Assembly (NCBI GenBank): GCA_964647625.1
Contig: CAZYHZ010000007.1
Coordinates: 1 to 64,000 of the forward strand
DNA: 64,000 nt
Direction of reading: 5' to 3'
Origin: DASRJG01 sp964647625
GTDB taxonomy: Bacteria; Acidobacteriota; Polarisedimenticolia; Polarisedimenticolales; DASRJG01
Shown here: positions 53,602 through 60,418 of the stretch, piece by piece
How the letters are laid out: the number at the start of each line of letters is the position of its first letter
Numbering within the stretch: position 1 is the first letter of the stretch
Made by a program: the position numbers and the translations under genes
Notes under the pieces: generated by a model
Told to the model about the DNA's origin: nothing
The model's input: the letters and a program-made list of their open reading frames with translations, nothing else
Databases searched by the model: none

Positions 53602-53630
53602 GGGGCGCGATCTGGTGATACCACCAGATC
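53581..53630. promoter_or_regulatory. Paired GGTG-N4-CACC palindromes around promoter (possible operators)
   Basis: First palindrome GGTGGTAGCACC (53581-53592) lies between -35 and -10. The second, extended to a perfect 9-bp arm GATCTGGTG-ATAC-CACCAGATC, lies at 53609-53630 near the expected transcription start. Centres are 33 bp apart, about three helical turns. Candidate repressor sites. Confidence 0.55.
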
Positions 53631-53689
53631 TTGAGCCCCGTTCCCCGGGCGGAAGCTCAACACGGTACCGGGATAGGAGATGACCGAAC

Positions 53690-53749
53690 ATGGCTACCAA
53701 GAAAAAGGCTGCGAAGAAGACCACCAAGAAGAAGGCTGCGAAGAAGTAA
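53690..53749 (+). CDS. 19-residue Lys/Ala-rich peptide
   Basis: Encodes MATKKKAAKKTTKKKAAKK (11 Lys of 19). SD AGGAG at 53675-53679, 10 nt before the ATG. It has a near-consensus promoter about 90 bp upstream and its own terminator about 33 bp downstream. The 3' end shares the 16-mer GCGAAGAAGTAACTCG with the 17-residue peptide gene at 27711, so the two form a small family with a common gene plan (strong promoter, SD, peptide, terminator). No known family; similar to histone H1-type tails. Longer frames here are shadows. Confidence 0.7.
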   Translation: MATKKKAAKKTTKKKAAKK

Positions 53750-53781
53750 CTCGTTTTCAAGACAACTCAGGCCGTTCGTGG

Positions 53782-53815
53782 AAAGGGCCGGTGGCGACAC
53801 CGGCCCTTTTCTTTT
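53782..53815 (+). terminator. Intrinsic terminator after second peptide gene
   Basis: Perfect 12-bp stem AAAGGGCCGGTG / CACCGGCCCTTT with GCGA loop (53782-53809), followed by TCTTTTT. The stem top repeats the GGTG-N4-CACC palindrome seen at the promoter. Confidence 0.93.
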
Positions 53816-53848
53816 TCGGACCGCGGCCTCCATGGTTACGATGATCCG

Positions 53849-54385
53849 GTGACGTCGACGATGGCGAATGGTTTCCGGGCCCTGCTCGGTGGAGTACTCG
53901 TCATCGTCGCAAGCACCGGCGGGCTCGCCGCGGAGGATGCGGCGCCGACGTGGCGGACGGCGGGGCTGATCCGCGCGCACTGGGACTACCCTGCAAAAGC
54001 CTCAGCCGGATTCGGGGTGATCACCGGACGCCTGCCCGCGAACTTCAGCTGTCAGTCGTCGTGTCTGTTCCGCGGCGTGACCGTGCAGGGCGCGGCGGGC
54101 CTGGGCGGAGGCGAGATTGCCGTCGGCTACGGCAGCTTGGTCGCCGGCGCGGGGAGCGGCCGCTGGCTACTGCGACGGGATTACGTCGGCTACGGCGTCC
54201 GGCTCGCGACCGTGAGGACCTGGGGGCGCAGCAACATCGAGCCGGAGGGCGCCACGTTTCTCGGGGTCGAGGGGGCGGGCGCGATCGCTCAGTTCGGATT
54301 TCGCTTGGGGTTATTCCACCAAGTCGAATCCGGCGCACACGCGTCGAACTGGAGGGTGTTCGGCGGCTTGGGATGGGGATTTTGA
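53849..54385 (+). CDS. Exported protein of unknown function, outer-membrane-like
   Basis: 178 residues from a GTG, or 174 from the ATG at 53861. Signal peptide about residues 10-28 (ALLGGVLVIVASTGGLAAE). Afterwards Gly-rich alternating strands (VQGAAGLGGGEIAVGYGSLV, YGVRLATVRTWGRSN, GAGAIAQFGFRLGLF) ending WRVFGGLGWGF, an aromatic terminus typical of small beta-barrels. TACGAT at 53837-53842 is 6 bp before the GTG. Overlaps none; the next gene starts 2 bp after its stop, so the two are co-transcribed. Confidence 0.65.
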   Translation: MTSTMANGFRALLGGVLVIVASTGGLAAEDAAPTWRTAGLIRAHWDYPAKASAGFGVITGRLPANFSCQSSCLFRGVTVQGAAGLGGGEIAVGYGSLVAGAGSGRWLLRRDYVGYGVRLATVRTWGRSNIEPEGATFLGVEGAGAIAQFGFRLGLFHQVESGAHASNWRVFGGLGWGF

Positions 54386-54386
54386 A

Positions 54387-55400
54387 GTGAGACGCGCGTG
54401 GACGGCGATCGCCGTCGCCGCTTCGCTTTCGGCCGCGCCCGCGGCGGCGCTCGAGACCGATCAGTTCTTCGCGTGGGGCCGCCCGCTGGCGGATGCCTCG
54501 GCCGCGATCGACGATCGCATCAACGAGGAGATGCGCGAGGCTCTCGAGCACCCGAGCCCGGCCCATCTGCGCATCCGAACGTGCGCGGAGGCGGAGAGGG
54601 CCATCGAGGATCGATTGCGACACGCCCTCATCAGCACGCCCGAGGCGTGGATCGTGAACACGTCGTCGATCGAGCGCATTCCCGGAGGCGGCGCCGATGA
54701 CGACGAGTACCGCCGCACGGACGTGTACAGCGGCGCGCCTCCGCTCGATCCCGTTCGGTTGATGCCGATGAGCCCGACGATCGAGATCGACGGAGTGAGG
54801 CTCGGCACGGACAAGATCAGCCACTTCTTCAACGACGGCGCGATGATCTGGGGGGTCTACCGCCGTGCGGCGCGCCGCGGCGATCCGCCCGCGGAGTCCG
54901 TCGCGAAGGCCGTGCGCTACGGCATCCGGATGGAACGAACGGTGCTCGGCACTAGCACCTCGGGCATCTTCTCGCTCGCCGACCTCGAGGCCAACTACCA
55001 AGGGATGATGTTCTACCGCCAGCTGTGCGAGGGCGACGCGCCGGAGCTGGTCTTCACCCCCGCGGGCTGGCGCGTCGGGAGGCCGTTCGACATCCGCGGC
55101 TACGTCACCCCGGAGTGGGACGAATCCTGGCAGCCGAACATCTACGCCTCGAGGCGCTGGGCGTCGGTCAAGGGCGTGATGGAACGGCACTGCGCCGAGC
55201 TTCGGGACCCCGAGGTCGCGAGGCGCCGGGCGGACTACGCCGCGCGCGACCGCGAGACGCCGACGGAGCGCGAGGTCTTGGCACTCGTCGCCGCGGGCAA
55301 GCTCGACGACCCGATTCGCTTTTCGATCGATGCGGTGTGCGGGACGGGGGTGCTGCGCGCCCTCACGCCGAAGGGGTCCCCTGCCGACTCAAGTCGATGA
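54387..55400 (+). CDS. Exported protein of unknown function
   Basis: 337 residues from a GTG. Signal peptide ends APAAA. Conserved-looking blocks are DDRINEEMREALEHPSPAHL, GTDKISHFFNDGAMIWGVYR, KAVRYGIRMERTVLGTSTSG and LADLEANYQGMMFYRQLCEG; I have the impression of a family of bacterial hypothetical proteins but cannot name it. Two late Cys (ERHCAEL, AVCGTG). Its 3' end overlaps the convergent deaminase gene by 38 bp. Confidence 0.7.
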   Translation: MRRAWTAIAVAASLSAAPAAALETDQFFAWGRPLADASAAIDDRINEEMREALEHPSPAHLRIRTCAEAERAIEDRLRHALISTPEAWIVNTSSIERIPGGGADDDEYRRTDVYSGAPPLDPVRLMPMSPTIEIDGVRLGTDKISHFFNDGAMIWGVYRRAARRGDPPAESVAKAVRYGIRMERTVLGTSTSGIFSLADLEANYQGMMFYRQLCEGDAPELVFTPAGWRVGRPFDIRGYVTPEWDESWQPNIYASRRWASVKGVMERHCAELRDPEVARRRADYAARDRETPTEREVLALVAAGKLDDPIRFSIDAVCGTGVLRALTPKGSPADSSR

Positions 55401-55806
55401 GCTGGATCCCGAGCCGCGCCGCGACCTCGATGCTGCGCGTGTCCCGGTAGAACTCGCCGTAGTAGATCGTCCGAATTCCGCCGTTCGAGATCAGCTTGAA
55501 GCAGGACCAGCACGGCGAGGCCGTGGTGTAGATCTCGGCGCCTTCGATGCGGACACCGTTCTTCGCGGCCTGGATGATCGCATTGGCCTCGGCGTGGACG
55601 GTCGCGACGCAGTGCCCGTCCTCCATCAAGTGGCCGACGTCGTCGCAGTGCGGCATGCCGCGGATCGAGCCGTTGTAGCCGGTCGACAGGATGGTCTTGT
55701 CGCGAACGATCACCGCGCCGACGTGCTTCCGGTCGCAGGTCGACCGCGTCGCCGCCTGGTGCGCGATGTTCATGAAATACGTGTGCCAGTCGACCCGTTC
55801 GGCCAT
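55363..55806 (-). CDS. dCMP/cytidine deaminase-family protein (ComEB-like)
   Basis: 147 residues. Zinc deaminase motifs VHAEANAIIQAAK (HAE) and SPCWSCFKLI (PCxxC), plus an N-terminal extra-metal/allosteric-type CDRKHVGAVIVRDKTILSTG, fit dCMP deaminase, which makes dUMP for thymidylate synthesis. A TAGCAT (55814-55819, minus) stands 7 bp before the ATG without SD, so the mRNA may be leaderless. Confidence 0.92.
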   Translation of the reverse strand: MAERVDWHTYFMNIAHQAATRSTCDRKHVGAVIVRDKTILSTGYNGSIRGMPHCDDVGHLMEDGHCVATVHAEANAIIQAAKNGVRIEGAEIYTTASPCWSCFKLISNGGIRTIYYGEFYRDTRSIEVAARLGIQLIDLSRQGTPSA

Positions 55807-55839
55807 GCGCGGGATGCTAGCATGGCTCCGTAGCGGTCC

Positions 55840-57231
55840 TCAGCCGACGAGCTTGTTCTTGCTCCAACGCGTGTTCTTGATCTCGTACTTGGCGACCTTG
55901 TAGTTCATGACGCGCGACGAGATCCCCAGGAACTTCGCGGCATCCTTTTGCACCCAGTTGCTGATGCGGAGCGCTTCGAGGATGGCCTGCCGCTCGAGCT
56001 CGTCGAGCGCGATGCCGGTGGGAGGCAGGCGCAGATTGAGCGACGCGATGTTGTCGGAGGCGGCCCGGCCCGCGGCGCCGAGGTTCAGGTCTTCTTCCTG
56101 GAGGAAACGCGCCTCGGCCATCAGCACCGCGCGCTCGATGGTGTTCTCGAGCTCCCGGATGTTTCCCGGCCAGGTGTGGCGCTTCAGGGCGCGCACGGCG
56201 GCGGGCTCGAGCCCACGGACGTCCTTCTTCAGCTCCTTCGCGTACCGCTCGATGAAGTGCGACGCGAGGGGCACGATGTCTTCCTTCCGCTCGCGCAGCG
56301 GAGGGACGCTGATGTTCACGACGTTCAGCCGGTAGTAGAGGTCTTCGCGGAACTCGCCTCGATGGATCGCTTCTTCGAGGTTCTTGTTCGTCGCCGCGAC
56401 GAGCCTCACGTCCACCTTGACGGTCCGCGAGCCGCCCAGCCGCTCGAACTCGCGCTCTTGAAGCACGCGCAGCACCTTGGCCTGCGTCGAGGCGGTCATG
56501 TTCCCGATCTCGTCCAGGAAGAGCGTGCCTTCGTTCGCCAGCTCGAACCGGCCGGTCCGCTGGCGGTCGGCGCCCGTGAACGCGCCGCGCTCGTGTCCGA
56601 ACAGCTCGGATTCGAGCAAGCTCTCGTGCAGCGCGGCGCAGTTCATCTTGACGAACGGCCGGTCCGAGCGGCTGGAGTTCCGATGCAGCGCTTCGGCCAC
56701 CAGCTCCTTGCCGACGCCGGTCTCGCCGAGGACGAGGACCGTCGCGTTCGACCGGGCGACCTTCTCGATCGTGCGGAACACCTCTTTCATCTGGGGGCTC
56801 TCCCCCACGATGTTCTCGAACCTCGGAACGATCTCGGCCCGGTCGTAGGCTTCGATGCGCGCGAGCAGGCGGCGGTGCTCCACCGCGCGCTCGACCTTCA
56901 GCTCCATCTCCTCGAGATCGAAGGGCTTGAGCACGTAGTCGTAGGCGCCGGCCTTCATCGCATCGACGGCGGACTCGACCGTACCGTACGCCGTCATGAC
57001 CAGCCCGACGGTGCCCTCGTTGATCATCTTCGCGCGCTTCAGGACCTCGAGGCCGTTCTTCTGAGGCATCTGGTAGTCCGTCACCAGAACGTCGAAGACC
57101 GACTCCTCGAGGCGGGCGAACGCCTCCGCGCCGTCCGCCGCTTCCACGACGTCCCAGCCGCGCTCCCTGAAGGCCGTCGCGATCCCCTGACGAAGCGTGG
57201 ATTCGTCCTCCGCCACCAGCATCTTCTTCAT
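55840..57231 (-). CDS. NtrC-family sigma-54 response regulator
   Basis: 463 residues. Intact receiver (MLVAEDESTLRQGIATAF; phospho-Asp in VLVTDYQMPQKNG; MTAYG; LKPFDLEEME), AAA+ domain with GETGVGKELVAEALH, GHERGAFTGADRQRTG (GAFTGA loop), LFLDEIGNM, and Fis HTH VQKDAAKFLGISSRVMNYKV. Activates sigma-54 promoters when phosphorylated by its partner kinase, whose gene overlaps its start by four bases upstream. Confidence 0.95.
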   Translation of the reverse strand: MKKMLVAEDESTLRQGIATAFRERGWDVVEAADGAEAFARLEESVFDVLVTDYQMPQKNGLEVLKRAKMINEGTVGLVMTAYGTVESAVDAMKAGAYDYVLKPFDLEEMELKVERAVEHRRLLARIEAYDRAEIVPRFENIVGESPQMKEVFRTIEKVARSNATVLVLGETGVGKELVAEALHRNSSRSDRPFVKMNCAALHESLLESELFGHERGAFTGADRQRTGRFELANEGTLFLDEIGNMTASTQAKVLRVLQEREFERLGGSRTVKVDVRLVAATNKNLEEAIHRGEFREDLYYRLNVVNISVPPLRERKEDIVPLASHFIERYAKELKKDVRGLEPAAVRALKRHTWPGNIRELENTIERAVLMAEARFLQEEDLNLGAAGRAASDNIASLNLRLPPTGIALDELERQAILEALRISNWVQKDAAKFLGISSRVMNYKVAKYEIKNTRWSKNKLVG

Positions 57232-58415
57232 GCGTGCATCTCCACGCTCCCTACGGTCACCATGGGGAGCCGGACTGTGAATTCGGTGCCGCCGCCCGCC
57301 CGGCTCGCGACGTCGATGAGCCCGCGGTGCGAGTCGACGATCTTCTTGGCCATCGACAAGCCGACGCCCGACCCCTGCTTTTTCGTCGTGAAGAACGGGT
57401 GGAACAGCTTGTCCAGGTGCTCCGGAGGAATCCCCGGGCCGGTGTCCGAGACCCGGATCACCACATACGCGTCGAACGAGGGCCGGGCCGGCTCCATGCC
57501 GGCCGGCCGGTACGGCGTGGTCGAGGCGACCGGCGCCTTCGCGGTCGTAACGTCGATGGTGAGCGTCCCGTGCTCGCCCATCGCTTCCATCGCGTTCAGG
57601 AACAGATTCTCGAAGACCTGGCGGAGCTGTCCGCGGTCCATCATGAATTCGGGGCACGCCGTCGTGGTCGTGCGCCGGATCTGCAGCCCGGGCTTTCCGC
57701 GCCGTCCGATGGCGACGGTCAGCGCGTCGTCGAGGACGCCGTCGATCAGGGCCGGCGCCAGCGTCGGAAGCGTCGGCTTCACGAACTCGAGGCTCGAGGT
57801 GATCGTGCGGTTCAGGCGGCGCACCTCGGCGATGATCTTGTCGAGCAGCTCGCGCGCCTGGTCCTCTTGCGGCAAGCGCCGCTTCAGCAGCGAGGACGAC
57901 ACCTCGATCGAGGCGAGCGGGTTCCGGATCTCGTGCGCGAGGTTTGCCGCCATCTGCCCGAGCGCGGCGAGGCGGTCCTTCAGGCGCTCCTGCTCTTCCT
58001 TGTGCTCGACGTGCGTGAGGTCCTTGAAGAAGAGCGCCGCTCCCGCCGGCGCGCCGTCTTCGCCCGGCACGAGCGACAGCGTGAAGCCGATGGTCTTGCC
58101 CTGCTCGGTCCTCGCCTTGAGGTCGATCTCGGCGCGGTTGGGAAGGAACGACATCGAGAACGACTCGCGCAGGATCGTCGCGAGCTGGGGATGGTCGGCG
58201 AGCGCGTCCTCGATCGCCGCGCCCCGCGGAGGCAGAGCCGGAAGCTCGAGGATCGTGCGCGCGTGCTCGTTCACCATCACGACGCCGCCCGACCGCTCGA
58301 TCACGAGGATCCCGCAGCGCATGCCCTCGATCAGGCGCCGATAGAACTCCGCGGCGCCGGAATCCGTGCGCATCGTGGTCGCGGCGCCGCTTCGGGCCGC
58401 ATCGTGTGCGGACAT
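57228..58415 (-). CDS. Cytoplasmic PAS histidine kinase paired with NtrC-type regulator
   Basis: 395 residues from the ATG at 58415. No clear membrane helix. PAS domain about 20-130 (LIEGMRCGILVIERSGGVVM), HisKA with NLAHEIRNPLASIEVSS, HATPase with NLFLNAMEAMGEHG, DTGPGIPPEHLDKLFHPF and FTTKKQGSGVGLSMAKKI, the NtrB/AtoS class. Forms an operon (ATGA overlap) with the sigma-54 activator. A TTG 12 bases upstream is a possible alternate start. Confidence 0.93.
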   Translation of the reverse strand: MSAHDAARSGAATTMRTDSGAAEFYRRLIEGMRCGILVIERSGGVVMVNEHARTILELPALPPRGAAIEDALADHPQLATILRESFSMSFLPNRAEIDLKARTEQGKTIGFTLSLVPGEDGAPAGAALFFKDLTHVEHKEEQERLKDRLAALGQMAANLAHEIRNPLASIEVSSSLLKRRLPQEDQARELLDKIIAEVRRLNRTITSSLEFVKPTLPTLAPALIDGVLDDALTVAIGRRGKPGLQIRRTTTTACPEFMMDRGQLRQVFENLFLNAMEAMGEHGTLTIDVTTAKAPVASTTPYRPAGMEPARPSFDAYVVIRVSDTGPGIPPEHLDKLFHPFFTTKKQGSGVGLSMAKKIVDSHRGLIDVASRAGGGTEFTVRLPMVTVGSVEMHA

Positions 58416-58521
58416 GGCTCGATTCAAGTTCGATCCCCGTGCTGACGAGGCGGAATCTAGGTTCCGGATCGGTCCGGGGCAACCAAGGCGGGGCCGGATT
58501 TTTCGCCTGGCGGCGAGGTTT

Positions 58522-59082
58522 TTACGAGCCGGTCACCGAGCCCGCAAACCACGAGATGCCGCCGATCGGCTGGGGCGTCGACTGGCCGTCGTAAACGACC
58601 GCGTTCTGGATCGACAGCGGGTAGGACCCCGCCTGCTTCACGCGGAACTGGAGCCCGACCATGGTCGCCGTTCCGCCGACGTTGGACACGGTGTTCTGCG
58701 TGTGCGAGATGCCGGCGACGATGCGATTCGGATTCTGAGGATCGACGCCCACCGTGTAGTTCGGGGCGTTGTCGTTCTGCTCGAAGACGGTTCCGTGCGT
58801 GAACCCGACGAAGACCGTGTGCGCGTTGTCGAACACCACCTCGAACGCCGTACCGAACGCTCCGTTGACCCCCGTCAGCGTCACGTTCACGGTGACGACG
58901 TCGTTGTTCGTGGTCCCTTGGGCCATGGCGGCGGTGTCGGCACCCGGCGAGGCCTGGGCGGGCGTGAAACCCGCTGCGACGGGCGTCGGAGACCCGGCCG
59001 GATCGGAGCCGCCGCCCCCTCCGCCTCCGCACGCCGGAGCCGCGATCAGGACCGACAGCAGGACGATCGACGCGAATCGCAT
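58522..59082 (-). CDS. Cohesin-domain lipoprotein
   Basis: 186 residues. Lipobox-like IAAPAC followed by a poly-Gly linker, so probably lipidated and surface- or periplasm-anchored. The rest is a cohesin-like nine-strand domain: VVTVNVTLTGVNGAFGTAFE, VVFDNAHTVFVGFTHGTVFE, RIVAGISHTQNTVSNVGGTA, MVGLQFRVKQAGSYPLSIQN. Cohesins bind dockerins. The gene lies 13 bp after a dockerin-type gene on the same strand, so the two proteins may bind each other. Confidence 0.8.
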   Translation of the reverse strand: MRFASIVLLSVLIAAPACGGGGGGGSDPAGSPTPVAAGFTPAQASPGADTAAMAQGTTNNDVVTVNVTLTGVNGAFGTAFEVVFDNAHTVFVGFTHGTVFEQNDNAPNYTVGVDPQNPNRIVAGISHTQNTVSNVGGTATMVGLQFRVKQAGSYPLSIQNAVVYDGQSTPQPIGGISWFAGSVTGS

Positions 59083-59095
59083 CTGGCTTCTCCGG

Positions 59096-59935
59096 CTACT
59101 GGAGCGCCGATGGGCAGGCGGAAACGGTCCAGGACTTGGTCGTCGAGGACCAGCACTTGCCCAGATTCGCCGCGATGTAGGACAGGTCGTTTCCATCCAC
59201 CCAACCGTCTCCGTCGAAATCGTCGTCGGCATTGTAGTTGGGGTCGGACTCGTTGATGCCGAAGGCGCGAGACAGGAAGACCGTGTCCTTCCCGTCGATG
59301 CGGTTCGTCGTCGTGGCGTCGGTTTGATTGATGTCGAATCGCGCCGGATTGATCTGGACCTGGAAGACCTGCGACTTCGCCCCGAAAATGGAGTTGAGGT
59401 TCGACACGACCACGTCGACGGGACCGATCGGGGCCGGGCGGACGCTCTTGGCGGTCGGCTCGACGGTCGCCAGGAGCTGGATGTGGTTGCATCCGAGGAC
59501 GGCGACCGACGCCAGCACGATCTGCGGGTTGCCGAACTCGACACGCGCGCCGCTCTGGAAATTCGCCCCGGCGATATCCATGACGACCTGATCGCCCTGC
59601 ATGATGCTCGATGGCGTGGTGGAGGCGATCGTCGGACGCGACCAACCGGAAAGCTCGTTCGAAAAGTCCGGGGACTCGCCGGCCGAGTTGAAAGCCTTGA
59701 CGGCCACGAAGTACGTCCGGCAGTCCTGCAATCCGTCGATCGTCGCCGACGTGCCGTAGGTCGTGATCGGGGTCGAGTCGTACGTTCCGGAGCTGGTTCC
59801 GTAGTACACGTGATAGCCGGTGGCGTTCGGAGTCGGGTCCCACGAGAGCACGATGGACCCCGCCTGAGCGCTGTTCATGGCAACCCAAAGAGCGACCGGG
59901 GTAACCAGAAAACCAAGGCGTCTCCCTAGGATCAC
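59096..59935 (-). CDS. Secreted FN3-IPT-dockerin-like protein
   Basis: 279 residues from a GTG at 59935 with SD GGGAGGT. Signal peptide ends SAQAG. A fibronectin type III domain (IVLSWDPTPNATGYHVYYG; CRTYFVAVKAFNSAGES), an IPT/TIG-like domain (TPSSIMQGDQVVMDIAGANF), then two calcium-loop repeats, DINQTDATTTNRIDGKDTVF and DFDGDGWVDGNDLSYIAANL, arranged as a type-I dockerin. Precedes the cohesin lipoprotein gene, suggesting a cell-surface attachment pair. Whether the dockerin partner is the neighbour is inference. Confidence 0.78.
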   Translation of the reverse strand: MILGRRLGFLVTPVALWVAMNSAQAGSIVLSWDPTPNATGYHVYYGTSSGTYDSTPITTYGTSATIDGLQDCRTYFVAVKAFNSAGESPDFSNELSGWSRPTIASTTPSSIMQGDQVVMDIAGANFQSGARVEFGNPQIVLASVAVLGCNHIQLLATVEPTAKSVRPAPIGPVDVVVSNLNSIFGAKSQVFQVQINPARFDINQTDATTTNRIDGKDTVFLSRAFGINESDPNYNADDDFDGDGWVDGNDLSYIAANLGKCWSSTTKSWTVSACPSALQ

Positions 59936-60418
59936 GAATACCTCCCAAATCAGCGTCCGTCGGGGGAAAAGCAAGCGCGGTGCCATCCGCAACGACGTTT
60001 CGGCGGGCCGCGTATTGCTATAACTATTTGCTTACAAATGACTTATGTATGGAGTTGGGGTCCTACCCCTGACGTCCCTACGCGACAATTGGGACATCGG
60101 CTTACGCCAATGTAAGATTTTCACCTAGAGAGCAGGCGTCCAAGACAATCCAGACAGTCAATAATTGTCACGCTTGGTCGGAAAATCGTCACCGTGACGC
60201 ATATTTGATATTGCTAATATAAAGATTGTATCTAAGGATTTTTGCATTGCCTGATTTGGCAACTCGTCATAAGATTTCGCTGCACGAGTCGGGGAAAGGT
60301 CACCGGGTGCTCAGGCAATCGGCGGATCGTCGAGATCTCCCCGAAGATGTCTCTTCCCGCGGTCATCTATTCTTTTCGTTCGCGTGGTTGGCTTCGACCT
60401 AAACGTCGGGAGGTCAGC
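59936..60418. promoter_or_regulatory. 483-bp AT-richer divergent intergenic region
   Basis: Separates the dockerin gene (minus) from the large propeller gene (plus) and is visibly poorer in GC than its surroundings. It holds several palindromes: GGGGT-CCT-ACCCC (60057-60069), GTCCC-N12-GGGAC (60074-60095) and a perfect CGTCAC-C-GTGACG (60187-60199). A TATAAAG-like element near 60220 may be a -10 for the plus gene, and TATAACT near 60019-60025 may serve one strand. No ORF or RNA gene recognised. Confidence 0.5.
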
